Source of the DNA: Rahnella victoriana | Lineage (GTDB): Bacteria; Pseudomonadota; Gammaproteobacteria; Enterobacterales; Enterobacteriaceae | Direction: 5' to 3' | Assembly (NCBI RefSeq): GCF_004330295.1 | Contig: NZ_SJOJ01000001.1 | Coordinates: 186,001 to 250,000, forward strand | Length of the DNA stretch: 64,000 nt | Shown: piece after piece, positions 37,242 through 45,951 of the stretch | Position numbering within the stretch: the first letter of the stretch is position 1 | Layout: each line of letters opens with the position of its first letter | Notes under the pieces: generated by a model | Told to the model about the DNA's origin: nothing | The model's input: the letters and a program-made list of their open reading frames with translations, nothing else | The model's database searches: none | Program-made: the position numbers and the translations under genes

Positions 37242-38222
37242 TCAGAATTTCAGCCGTTCACCCTGCTGCATCCGCACAAACTTCACCCCCAGATTATTGC
37301 CTTTTTCCAGCTGCGCCATGATGGCTTTTTCAGGATCGGCACCGGCCTGCAGGGTCGGTTTAACGTGGCTGATGATCACGGTCAGGTCTTTCAGTGACCC
37401 CTCGCCGCCCGCAGAGTTTTGCAGATGCGTCAGTTCTTTTAACAGCCAGTCAGGGGTGAGGTGCCCGAACAGTTTGCTGTCAGGCACACCGTCGGGATAA
37501 GAGGTTTCGATAATGATGCCTTTCAGGCGTTTGGCTTTGATTTCGTCGCCCAATACGCGCCAGACGGTATCGAGATTTTTGGATTTCTCGACCTCATCCG
37601 GGCCGGTGTCGCCGAAGAAAGCAAACGACGCATTATTGCGGCTGATCAGGATCATGCTGGAAGGCGTGCCGCCATGACTAAGCGGATAAAGGGTGCCATC
37701 CAGACCGGTCAGGCCGAGGGAGAATCGCTGTGCCGGACGCTGCTGATTCAGGCGATAGGTGCCGATGCGAAAACCGCTGCCGGAGTCGGTGAAATTCGGC
37801 CAGACGCGGCCATTGAAGTAATGCTGGCGCAGCGTGCCGATGGTATCCGCCGTGCCGTAAATCGGTTTTTTACTGTCTTCCGGCGAGCTGATGATCAGCC
37901 CCGCCAGATGGTCGAGATGGCCGTGGCTGATAAAGTATCCGCCAATCAGATTGCGGAACACCGCACCCTGCGGCGTCAGCGGCGCAGCGTTTTCTGCGGT
38001 CACCTCAGGAAAACTGCCTTTGGCCAGTCCCTGGCTGATGCCCGGCAATACCGAACCGGCATCCAGCCCGAGATACAATTTCTGATCGTCACTTTTAATC
38101 AGATACGAGGTCAGATTGCCCTCTTCCACCCCGCCGTTCACGCCCAGCGCCACCACATCGAACGCCGCAGTGGCCTGTCCCGCCCAGCACGCCAGCATCA
38201 GCGCCAGCAGGTATTTTTTCAT
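37242..38222 (-). CDS. cpdP: Periplasmic class II 3',5'-cyclic-nucleotide phosphodiesterase (CpdP-like)
   Basis: Metallo-beta-lactamase-fold enzyme of the PDE1/CpdP family, expected to hydrolyse cAMP or cGMP to nucleoside 5'-monophosphate. Signal peptide ~1-19 (LALMLACWAGQATA) sends it to the periplasm, as in Vibrio fischeri CpdP. Metal motif His100-Gly-His102-Leu-Asp104-His105 (ISHGHLDHLAG), further ligands in SHGGTPSSMILIS, FFGDTGPDEVE and IIETSYPDGV, and VIISHVKPT. 326 residues from ATG 38222. It begins 33 nt after phr; E. coli does not have it at this site. Confidence 0.87.
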   Translation of the reverse strand: MKKYLLALMLACWAGQATAAFDVVALGVNGGVEEGNLTSYLIKSDDQKLYLGLDAGSVLPGISQGLAKGSFPEVTAENAAPLTPQGAVFRNLIGGYFISHGHLDHLAGLIISSPEDSKKPIYGTADTIGTLRQHYFNGRVWPNFTDSGSGFRIGTYRLNQQRPAQRFSLGLTGLDGTLYPLSHGGTPSSMILISRNNASFAFFGDTGPDEVEKSKNLDTVWRVLGDEIKAKRLKGIIIETSYPDGVPDSKLFGHLTPDWLLKELTHLQNSAGGEGSLKDLTVIISHVKPTLQAGADPEKAIMAQLEKGNNLGVKFVRMQQGERLKF

Positions 38223-38255
38223 CACATCGCTCCTTGTCGTGGTGAGAGACAAACG

Positions 38256-39686
38256 TCAGTCTGCCCGGTTTTTCGCGGCCTCAAAGGCGGCAAGCGTGTC
38301 TTTTCGCGCCCGCGCGTGATCAATCACCGGCAGCGGATAGTCTAGCACGCGATGATGTTTTTCTGCCCAGCGATGCGGGGTGTGAATGTCTTTTTCCGGC
38401 ACATCCGACAATTCTGGCAACCAGGCCTTGATAAAACGTCCGGCTTTATCAAAGCGTTCGCCCTGCGTCGTCGGGTTGAAAATGCGGAAATACGGCGCGG
38501 CATCGGTACCGGTGGACGCGCCCCATTGCCAGCCGCCGTTGTTTGCGGCCAGATCGCCATCCAGCAGTTGCGACATAAAATAGCGTTCGCCTTCACGCCA
38601 GTTGATCAGCAAATCTTTCACCAGAAAACTGGCGACAATCATGCGCAGACGGTTATGCATCCAGCCGGTTTGATTGAGCTGACGCATTGCCGCATCGACG
38701 ATGGGATAACCGGTTTTGCCCTCTTTCCATGCCTGCAAATCATCCGGCGCATGACGCCAGCGCACGTTGTCAGTCCACGCAACAAACGGCTGATGTTTGC
38801 AAAGCTTCGGCCAGGCGACGATCAGATGACGGTAAAACTCCCGCCACACCAGTTCATTCAGCCAGCCGAACGCGCCGCCGTCGGTTTTCTCCAGAACGTG
38901 CGGGCATTCCGTGCGCACACGGTTCAGACACTGGCGCGGCGACAGCACACCAATCGCCAGATACGGCGACAGCGAACTGGTGCCGTCAACGGCGGGTAAA
39001 TCGCGCTGTTCGAGATAATCCTGTACCTGTTCACGACAAAAACTCCGCAGCTGATGTCGCGCGGCGTCCTCGCCAATCGCGAAGTCTTCACCGATATCTG
39101 CCAGCGGATAATCAAAGGGCATCAGCCGGTGCATCACTACTTTTCCCTGATGTTCGCGGGCTTGCGGCGCAGGCAGAGAGCGGCTGTCCGATTCGGTCAG
39201 ACGGGATAAAAAGGCCCGGCGAAACGGCGTGTAAACCTTGTACATTTCATTGTTGCCGGTGGTCACGGAACCCGGCGGCAACAGCAGACTGTCGTCAAAC
39301 GCATGGCAGGTGACGGATCCGCCCACGGCCATTTCTGCCGCGTCATCCCGCTGACGCTCGTTGATTTCATACTGTTTGTTGTAAAACAGCGCATCGACAT
39401 TTTCGGTTTTACAGAAATCCTTCAGCCAGTCCACGCTGCCCGCAAAATCATTGCACTGATGGTAATGCAGCGGGATACCGCGTTCCGCCAGCGCATGTTG
39501 CAGTGCCTGAAGATGCTGATAAATGAACATCGCCTGCCGTGGCGCCATTTCATGCTGCTTCCACTGATCCGGCGTGGCAATAAAAACAGCAATTACGCGG
39601 GCATGCGGATCTTCACAGGCAGCATGTAACGCGCGGTTGTCGGTTATCCGCAGATCATTACGGAACCAGACTAAATGCGTGGTCAT
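38256..39686 (-). CDS. phrB: Deoxyribodipyrimidine photolyase
   Basis: Light-driven repair of cyclobutane pyrimidine dimers. N-terminal antenna (MTHF) domain with HLVWFRNDLRITDNRAL, C-terminal FAD domain with ELVWREFYRHL, DAAMRQLNQTGWMHNRLRM and DGDLAANNGGWQWGASTGTDAAPYFRIFNP, the class I CPD photolyase signature. 476 residues versus 472 in E. coli. 10 nt downstream of ybgA, the same ybgA-phr pair as in E. coli. Confidence 0.96.
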   Translation of the reverse strand: MTTHLVWFRNDLRITDNRALHAACEDPHARVIAVFIATPDQWKQHEMAPRQAMFIYQHLQALQHALAERGIPLHYHQCNDFAGSVDWLKDFCKTENVDALFYNKQYEINERQRDDAAEMAVGGSVTCHAFDDSLLLPPGSVTTGNNEMYKVYTPFRRAFLSRLTESDSRSLPAPQAREHQGKVVMHRLMPFDYPLADIGEDFAIGEDAARHQLRSFCREQVQDYLEQRDLPAVDGTSSLSPYLAIGVLSPRQCLNRVRTECPHVLEKTDGGAFGWLNELVWREFYRHLIVAWPKLCKHQPFVAWTDNVRWRHAPDDLQAWKEGKTGYPIVDAAMRQLNQTGWMHNRLRMIVASFLVKDLLINWREGERYFMSQLLDGDLAANNGGWQWGASTGTDAAPYFRIFNPTTQGERFDKAGRFIKAWLPELSDVPEKDIHTPHRWAEKHHRVLDYPLPVIDHARARKDTLAAFEAAKNRAD

Positions 39687-39696
39687 AATTTTCCTT

Positions 39697-40650
39697 TTAA
39701 TGTCCGTATCGAAGTTTTAAGGCTTCCGGGTAAGGCTCGAAATAACGCTGATCAGCCAGATAAGCATCCGGATATTCCGACATGTAATGTTTGAGCAACG
39801 TGATGGGCGCCAGCAGCGGCTGCACGCCCTGACGGTAGCGGTCGATCAGGCCCGCCAGCTCCTGACGCTGTGGCGAACTCAGCTGTTTACGGAAATATCC
39901 CTGCACATGCATCAGCACATTGGTGTGATTACGGCGCGTGGCTTTGTGACGCAGCAGGTTCATCAGCCGCAGGCGGTATTCGTCAAAGTATTCCTCGAGG
40001 GATCCCCACTCTGCCATCGCGGCGACAAAGCGCCCCAGTTCACGGTATTCCGGCTGAGAGTGGGCCAGCAACGTCAGTTTATAACGGCTGTGAAACGCCA
40101 TCAGTTTGCCGCGCGTCAGGCCGCTTTCCCGCAACTGATTCAGTTCGAAAAGCGTAAAGACCCGTTCGACAAAATTCTCGCGCAGCACCGGATCGTTGAG
40201 GCGACCATCTTCTTCCACCGGCAGCCACGGATGCTGTTTCATCAGCTCAGCGGTATAAATCCCGACACCGGCTTTTTTGGCGTCTTTACCGTTGGCGCTG
40301 TACACCCGCACCCGCTCCATCCCGCAGCTCGGGGATTTCGCGCAGACGATGTAGCCGCAAAGACCGGCCAGCGGCGCCACACGTTTTTCCGCGTATTGCT
40401 GCATTTTTTCAGTAATGTCGATGCTCTCGTCATTACTGAAGCGCATCACCACACTGTCGTTCATCTTCACCAGCCGCAGCGCCGGACGCGGCGTCGGTAA
40501 GCCGATCGCCATTTCCGGGCAGACCGGTTCAAACCGCACATACGGCGCGAGTTGCTCCACCGCAAACGCCAGACGTTTATGCCCGCCATCGAAGCGGACA
40601 TTTTCACCCAGCAGGCATGCACTGATACCTATCGGAATTGTTTTCATCAT
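39697..40650 (-). CDS. ybgA: YbgA-family protein with fused DUF523 and DUF1722 domains
   Basis: 317 residues: an N-terminal DUF523 domain (~1-150; IGISACLLGENVRFDGGHKR, CPEMAIGLPTPRPALRL, CAKSPSCGMERV, with several conserved Cys) and a C-terminal DUF1722 domain (~190-310; FHSRYKLTLLAHSQPEYRELGRFV, HVQGYFRKQLSSPQRQEL). E. coli YbgA is shorter (about 169 aa) and carries only DUF1722. DUF523 cysteines suggest metal or Fe-S binding, but no reaction is known. First gene of the ybgA-phrB-cpdP run. Confidence 0.88.
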   Translation of the reverse strand: MMKTIPIGISACLLGENVRFDGGHKRLAFAVEQLAPYVRFEPVCPEMAIGLPTPRPALRLVKMNDSVVMRFSNDESIDITEKMQQYAEKRVAPLAGLCGYIVCAKSPSCGMERVRVYSANGKDAKKAGVGIYTAELMKQHPWLPVEEDGRLNDPVLRENFVERVFTLFELNQLRESGLTRGKLMAFHSRYKLTLLAHSQPEYRELGRFVAAMAEWGSLEEYFDEYRLRLMNLLRHKATRRNHTNVLMHVQGYFRKQLSSPQRQELAGLIDRYRQGVQPLLAPITLLKHYMSEYPDAYLADQRYFEPYPEALKLRYGH

Positions 40651-40769
40651 TGTCTGCGCCTTGCGTTGGAAGAAGAAAAGGAAGGCGGCATTAACTCATC
40701 ACCTTCACGTATAACCTTAGCACAAGTTATACATAAAAATAATGTTGTACAGGTTTATCGACAGGCAAT

Positions 40770-40797
40770 AAAAAACCCCGTCGGGAAAACGGGGTTT
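40770..40797 (-). terminator. ybfA terminator
   Basis: Stem AAACCCCG/CGGGGTTT with a nine-base loop; the minus strand continues TTTTTTATTG. It lies left of ybfA beyond the palindromic repeat and fits leftward transcription. Confidence 0.7.
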
Positions 40798-40799
40798 CT

Positions 40800-40930
40800 G
40801 GCCCCTCCCCCTGCGAAGGGGGAGGATGGGAGGGGGTTTAGCAGACCGAACAACGGCTTACGCAGACTTCAAATCGTGTGTTTGACCTTAATACCCCACC
40901 TCAACCCTCCCCTTCGCAGGGGAGGGAGCT
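40800..40930. repeat. Palindromic repeat with C/G-rich inverted ends
   Basis: A ~130-bp element whose ends are imperfect inverted repeats of ~40 nt: GCCCCTCCCCCTGCGAAG on the left, and on the right the complementary-type CCTCCCCTTCGCAGGGGAGG. Each end is itself a hairpin with a TGCGAA or TTCGCA loop, and ~60 nt of unlike sequence lies between. This is the layout of a MITE or REP/BIME-type element. It lies directly 3' of ybfA. Confidence 0.7.
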
Positions 40931-40933
40931 GAA

Positions 40934-41140
40934 TTAATAAAAATCTTGTGTCGCCATCTCAGCGTGACTCAGCCACACCGGCTTATCGCTGGTTTTCATC
41001 CAGACGCGGTGTAAATAGCTGTAAAAACGGGCGCGGTCAGCGCGGAACAGCATGACCGGCAGTGCCAGAACACCGGCAGCAATAACAAAAGCGCGGCGGG
41101 CCAGTATGCGGGTCATGGTATATGGCGTGTATTCATTCAT
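40934..41140 (-). CDS. ybfA: Small membrane protein YbfA (DUF2517)
   Basis: 68 residues with one hydrophobic helix (~17-34, [14 protein letters not shown]). The C-terminal half [21 protein letters not shown] is nearly identical to E. coli YbfA, which has the same length and also lies next to kdpF, divergent from it. Function unknown. Upstream of it lies the shared kdp control region. Confidence 0.92.
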   Translation of the reverse strand: MNEYTPYTMTRILARRAFVIAAGVLALPVMLFRADRARFYSYLHRVWMKTSDKPVWLSHAEMATQDFY

Positions 41141-41443
41141 CGCGTTGCTCCTGTGAAATTTGGAAAGTTTTCGGAAACTGTAAGTTGCGAAAAATATACC
41201 GCAATTGATGAAATTTTACTACTCATCTGACCACTTAAAAGTGTAAATTTTCGCCAAATTCACCCTATTACTGTAATTGAGTTACAGAATGGTTAAATAA
41301 ATACGCATTTTGAGTTTCTTTTGAGTTTCATTTTTGGTTATTTTTATACTTTTTTTACACGCACGAACCCTTTCTTTTCAGGATCTTTTCCCGCCTTTCC
41401 CTATTCTCGCCACAACATAAAAACACACCTGTGGAGGTGGATT
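41141..41443 (+). promoter_or_regulatory. ybfA-kdpF divergent control region
   Basis: A 303-bp AT-rich gap between the divergent ybfA and kdpF with no gene. It contains the KdpE site listed separately, ~85 nt upstream of kdpF, and the kdp promoter would overlap the TTTCAGGATCTTTTCCCGCC and CTATTCTCG segment just downstream. The remainder shows AT tracts only. Confidence 0.6.
41341..41360 (+). promoter_or_regulatory. KdpE operator
   Basis: TTTTTATACTTTTTTTACAC matches the E. coli KdpE binding site (TTTATAC then TTTTTTTACA), which is a direct-repeat-like element just upstream of the kdpFABC promoter. It supports regulation by the KdpD/KdpE pair encoded at the end of this operon. Confidence 0.85.
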
Positions 41444-41533
41444 GTGAGTGTTGGCGTAATCTGCGGCGCATTACTGGTTCTTCTGCTGCTCGGCTATCTG
41501 GTTTATGCCCTGCTGAATGCGGAGGATTTTTAA
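41444..41533 (+). CDS. kdpF: K+-transporting ATPase small subunit KdpF
   Basis: 29-residue single-helix peptide that stabilises the KdpFABC complex in the membrane. Sequence ALLVLLLLGYLVYALLNAEDF matches the E. coli KdpF end NAEAF. GTG start at 41444 after GGAGGTGGATT. Directly abuts kdpA with no gap. Confidence 0.94.
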   Translation: MSVGVICGALLVLLLLGYLVYALLNAEDF

Positions 41534-43222
41534 ATGGCTGCGACCGGTTTCTTACTGATTGCCAGTTTTATGCTGGTGCTTTTGCTGCTGGCAAAACCAC
41601 TGGGACACTTTATTGCTCAACTGATTGAAGGACAGCCCGGCGCATTTTTACAGCGCATTGAGAACGGCGTTTTACGTACCTCTGGCAGCAGCACGGCTGA
41701 AATGAACTGGTGGCAGTACGCGCTGGCGATCATGGTATTCAACATTTTGGGCATTATCGTGCTGACGGCCCTGCTGATGGCGCAGGGCGTATTGCCGATG
41801 AACCCGCAGCATTTTAGCGGGTTGTCCTGGGATCTGGCGTTCAACACCGCTGTCAGTTTCGTGACCAACACCAACTGGCAGGCGTACAGCGGCGAAAGCA
41901 CGCTGAGTTATCTCAGCCAGATGGCCGGATTAACGGTGCAAAACTTCCTCTCCGCCGCCACCGGTATCGCCGTTGCCTTTGCGCTGATCCGGGCATTTGC
42001 GCGTCCTTCGGCGCAAACCATCGGGAACGCCTGGACGGATTTATGGCGCATTACGCTGTATCTGCTTTTGCCGGTCGCGTTTCTGCTGGCGCTGTTTTTC
42101 GTCAGTCAGGGCGTGCTGCAAAACTTCGAAGCCTATCAGCACATCACCACGCTGGAAGGCCTGCAACAGACGTTGCCGATGGGGCCGGTGGCCTCGCAGG
42201 AAGCGATCAAAATGCTCGGCACCAACGGGGGAGGCTTCTTTGGCGCTAACTCCGCGCATCCGTTTGAGAACCCGACCGCTCTGACCAACATGGTGCAGAT
42301 GCTGGCGATTTTCATCATCCCGTGCGCGCTGTGTTTTGCGTTTGGCCGTGTGGTCGGCGACAACCGTCAGGGTCACGCGCTGGTCTGGGCAATGTCGGTG
42401 ATTTTTGTGGTGTCCGTGGTGGTGGTGATGTACGCCGAACTCAAAGGCAATCCGCACTTCACCGCGCCTGGCGTCAGCAGCAATTTCAATATGGAAGGCA
42501 AGGAAAGCCGCTTCGGCATTCTGGCTTCGGCGATGTATGCGGTCGTGACGACAGCGGCCTCGTGCGGCGCAGTCAACGCCATGCACGATTCCTTTACCGC
42601 GCTCGGCGGCATGGTGCCGATGTGGCTGATGCAGATTGGTGAAGTGGTGTTCGGCGGCGTGGGTTCCGGCCTGTACGGCATGCTGCTGTTCGTCTTGCTG
42701 ACGGTGTTTATTGCCGGGCTGATGATAGGCCGCACACCGGAATATCTCGGTAAGAAAATCGACGTTTACGACATGAAGATGACGGCGCTGGCGATCCTGG
42801 TCACGCCGACGCTGGTGCTGCTCGGCACCGCACTGGCGCTGGTCACCGATGCCGGTCGTGCAGGGATTTTAAACCCCGGCGCACACGGTTTCAGTGAAGT
42901 GCTGTACGCCGTATCTTCCGCCGCCAATAACAACGGCAGTGCTTTTGCCGGGCTGAGCGTCAACACACCGTTCTACAACCTGCTGCTGGCAGCCTGCATG
43001 TTCTTCGGCCGCTTCGGGGTGATTATTCCGGTGCTGGCGATTGCCGGTTCACTGGTGGTGAAAAAGCGCCAGCAGGCAGGCAACGGCACCCTGCCCACCT
43101 CCGGCCCGCTGTTTATCGGTCTGCTGGTCGGCACCGTGTTGCTGGTCGGCGCGCTGACCTTTATTCCGGCGCTGGCGCTGGGACCGGTCGCGGAACATTT
43201 GCAGGTCTGGTCCGCACAGTAA
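41534..43222 (+). CDS. kdpA: K+-transporting ATPase subunit A (channel-like)
   Basis: Potassium-binding, channel-like subunit of the high-affinity Kdp pump. 562 residues with ten membrane helices and four pore loops derived from K+ channels: [33 protein letters not shown] (selectivity Gly), [20 protein letters not shown] and [22 protein letters not shown]. coli KdpA is 557 residues. Lies between kdpF and kdpB in a complete operon. Confidence 0.97.
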   Translation: MAATGFLLIASFMLVLLLLAKPLGHFIAQLIEGQPGAFLQRIENGVLRTSGSSTAEMNWWQYALAIMVFNILGIIVLTALLMAQGVLPMNPQHFSGLSWDLAFNTAVSFVTNTNWQAYSGESTLSYLSQMAGLTVQNFLSAATGIAVAFALIRAFARPSAQTIGNAWTDLWRITLYLLLPVAFLLALFFVSQGVLQNFEAYQHITTLEGLQQTLPMGPVASQEAIKMLGTNGGGFFGANSAHPFENPTALTNMVQMLAIFIIPCALCFAFGRVVGDNRQGHALVWAMSVIFVVSVVVVMYAELKGNPHFTAPGVSSNFNMEGKESRFGILASAMYAVVTTAASCGAVNAMHDSFTALGGMVPMWLMQIGEVVFGGVGSGLYGMLLFVLLTVFIAGLMIGRTPEYLGKKIDVYDMKMTALAILVTPTLVLLGTALALVTDAGRAGILNPGAHGFSEVLYAVSSAANNNGSAFAGLSVNTPFYNLLLAACMFFGRFGVIIPVLAIAGSLVVKKRQQAGNGTLPTSGPLFIGLLVGTVLLVGALTFIPALALGPVAEHLQVWSAQ

Positions 43223-43265
43223 TGCTGCGTAACCCGTTGAACTGATGAATATAGAGACGAAAAAA

Positions 43266-45332
43266 ATGAGTCGTAAACAACGTGCGTTATTCGAACCTCG
43301 CCTGATCCGCACTGCCCTGCTGGATTCGGTGAAAAAGCTGGATCCCCGCGTTCAGTGGCGTAATCCGGTGATGTTCGTGGTGTATCTGGGCAGTATCCTG
43401 ACCACGCTGATCTGGCTGGCGATCCTGATGCATCGCACTGACGGCAGCGCGGCGTTTACCGGCAGCGTGTCGCTGTGGCTGTGGTTCACCGTGCTGTTTG
43501 CCAACTTTGCCGAAGCCCTGGCGGAAGGCCGCAGCAAGGCGCAGGCGCAGAGCCTGAAAGGCGTGCAGAAAACCAGCTGGGCGAAAAAAATCTACGAACC
43601 GCGCCCTGAATCACCGGTGATCAAAGTCGCCGCCGATACGCTGCGCAAAGGCGATTACGTGCTGATCGAAGCGGGCGATACCGTGCCGTGCGACGGTGAA
43701 GTGCTGATCGGCGGTGCATCGGTGGACGAAAGCGCCATTACCGGCGAATCCGCGCCAGTGATCCGCGAATCCGGCGGCGACTTCTCCTCGGTCACCGGCG
43801 GGACGCGCGTGTTGTCCGACTGGCTGGTGGTTGAGTGTTCAGCCAACCCCGGCGATACCTTCCTTGACCGTATGATTGCGATGGTCGAAGGCGCGAAACG
43901 CCGCAAGACGCCAAACGAAGTGGCACTGACCATTTTGCTGGTCGCCCTGACGCTGGTGTTCGTACTGGCGACGGCCACGCTGTATCCGTTCTCGCTGTTC
44001 AGCGTTAACGCCAGCCACGCCGGTATTCCGGTCACCATTACCGTACTGGTGGCGCTGCTGGTGTGTCTGATCCCGACCACCATCGGGGGCTTGCTGTCGG
44101 CCATCGGCGTGGCAGGCATGAGCCGTATGCTGGAAGCCAACGTCATCGCCACCAGTGGCCGCGCGGTGGAAGCCGCCGGTGATGTGGATGTGTTGCTGCT
44201 CGACAAAACCGGCACCATCACGCTCGGTAACCGTCAGGCATCGCAGTTCCTGCCCGCGCCTCAGGTGACGGAACAGGAACTGGCCGATGCCGCGCAGTTA
44301 TCGTCGCTGGCCGATGAAACGCCGGAAGGCCGCAGTATCGTGGTGCTGGCGAAGCAGCGTTTTAACCTGCGCGAACGCGATATTCATTCGCTGAATGCGA
44401 CTTTCGTCCCCTTCTCCGCGCAGACCCGCATGAGCGGCGTCAACGTCGGTGAGCGCAGCATCCGTAAAGGTGCGGTGGACGCCATCCGCCGCCATGTGGA
44501 ATCCAACGGCGGTACCTTCCCGAAAGCCGTCGATGGGCTGGTGGAAACCGTGGCGCGTAAAGGCGGCACGCCGCTGGTGGTCGCTGAGGGCGCGAAAGTG
44601 CTGGGCGTGGTCGAGCTGAAAGATATCGTCAAAGGCGGCACCAAGGAACGTTTCGCCGAGCTGCGCAAAATGGGCATCAAAACGGTGATGATCACCGGGG
44701 ATAACCGGCTGACCGCTGCCGCCATCGCCGCCGAAGCGGGCGTCGATGATTTTCTGGCAGAAGCCACGCCGGAGGCCAAACTGGCGTTAATTCGTCAGTA
44801 TCAGTCGGAAGGTCGGCTGGTCGCCATGACCGGCGACGGCACCAACGATGCGCCCGCACTGGCGCAGGCCGATGTGGCGGTGGCGATGAACTCGGGGACA
44901 CAGGCGGCGAAGGAAGCCGGGAACATGGTCGATCTCGATTCCAACCCGACCAAGCTGATTGAAGTGGTACATATCGGTAAACAGATGCTGATGACGCGCG
45001 GATCGCTGACCACTTTCAGTATCGCCAACGACGTGGCGAAGTATTTCGCCATTATTCCGGCGGCGTTTGCGGCGACCTATCCGCAACTGAATGCGCTGAA
45101 CGTGATGCATCTGACGTCGCCGTCGTCGGCCATTATGTCGGCGGTCATTTTCAACGCCCTGGTGATTGTGTTCCTGATCCCGCTGGCGCTGAAAGGCGTG
45201 AGCTATAAAGCCATGAGTGCCGCCGCGCTGTTGCGCCGCAACCTGTGGATTTATGGTGCAGGCGGTCTGCTGGTGCCGTTTGCCGGTATCAAGCTGATCG
45301 ACGTGATCCTGACCGTTTTACATCTGAGCTGA
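43266..45332 (+). CDS. kdpB: K+-transporting ATPase subunit B (P-type ATPase)
   Basis: Catalytic P-type ATPase subunit. Phosphorylated Asp313 in [13 protein letters not shown], actuator motif [21 protein letters not shown] with TGES, nucleotide-domain region and hinge [32 protein letters not shown], and [27 protein letters not shown]. 688 residues from ATG 43266 (AGAGACG site), close to the 682 of E. coli; an ATG at 43245 has no ribosome site. Confidence 0.97.
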   Translation: MSRKQRALFEPRLIRTALLDSVKKLDPRVQWRNPVMFVVYLGSILTTLIWLAILMHRTDGSAAFTGSVSLWLWFTVLFANFAEALAEGRSKAQAQSLKGVQKTSWAKKIYEPRPESPVIKVAADTLRKGDYVLIEAGDTVPCDGEVLIGGASVDESAITGESAPVIRESGGDFSSVTGGTRVLSDWLVVECSANPGDTFLDRMIAMVEGAKRRKTPNEVALTILLVALTLVFVLATATLYPFSLFSVNASHAGIPVTITVLVALLVCLIPTTIGGLLSAIGVAGMSRMLEANVIATSGRAVEAAGDVDVLLLDKTGTITLGNRQASQFLPAPQVTEQELADAAQLSSLADETPEGRSIVVLAKQRFNLRERDIHSLNATFVPFSAQTRMSGVNVGERSIRKGAVDAIRRHVESNGGTFPKAVDGLVETVARKGGTPLVVAEGAKVLGVVELKDIVKGGTKERFAELRKMGIKTVMITGDNRLTAAAIAAEAGVDDFLAEATPEAKLALIRQYQSEGRLVAMTGDGTNDAPALAQADVAVAMNSGTQAAKEAGNMVDLDSNPTKLIEVVHIGKQMLMTRGSLTTFSIANDVAKYFAIIPAAFAATYPQLNALNVMHLTSPSSAIMSAVIFNALVIVFLIPLALKGVSYKAMSAAALLRRNLWIYGAGGLLVPFAGIKLIDVILTVLHLS

Positions 45333-45350
45333 TTGTTGAGGAAGACCATT

Positions 45351-45944
45351 ATGTCCGTTAAAAAAATGTCCTATGTGCGTCCGGCTCTGGTGATGACGGT
45401 GCTGCTGACGCTGGCAACCGGCGTGGTGTATCCGCTGCTGACCACCGGCGTGTCTGAGCTGGTGTTCCGCCCGCAGGCAATGGGGTCGCTGATCAAAGAC
45501 AGCGGCAATAAGGTGATTGGCTCTGAGCTGATCGGGCAGAACTTTACCCGCAATGAGTATTTCCAGGGACGCCCGTCCGTTACCGCCGATTCACCGTATA
45601 ACCCGCTGGCATCGGCGGGGAGCAATCTGGCAGCCAGTAATCCGGCATTGGATCAGGCGGTAAAAGACCGCGTGGCGGCGCTGCGCAAAGCCAATCCGCA
45701 AAGCCCGGCGACAGTGCCGGTGGATCTGGTGACCGCCAGCGGCAGCGGGCTGGATCCGCAGATTTCCGTTGACGCGGCGCAATGGCAGGCACCGCGCATT
45801 GCAGCCGCGCGCGGTCTGCCACTGGCGCAAGTGAATAAATTGATTGATGATAATACATCATCGCCGCTGATTGGTTTCCTCGGCCCGGACGTGGTTAACG
45901 TGCTCGGGCTGAATCTGGCGCTGGATGAACTGAAAGCTCAATAA
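45351..45944 (+). CDS. kdpC: K+-transporting ATPase subunit C
   Basis: Single-span membrane subunit with a periplasmic domain that raises ATP affinity of the complex. One helix ~14-34 ([19 protein letters not shown]), then [46 protein letters not shown] and [13 protein letters not shown]. 197 residues from ATG 45351 with a GAGGAAG site; a start 18 nt earlier is possible but less likely. 18 nt after kdpB. Confidence 0.95.
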   Translation: MSVKKMSYVRPALVMTVLLTLATGVVYPLLTTGVSELVFRPQAMGSLIKDSGNKVIGSELIGQNFTRNEYFQGRPSVTADSPYNPLASAGSNLAASNPALDQAVKDRVAALRKANPQSPATVPVDLVTASGSGLDPQISVDAAQWQAPRIAAARGLPLAQVNKLIDDNTSSPLIGFLGPDVVNVLGLNLALDELKAQ

Positions 45945-45951
45945 GGATGAT

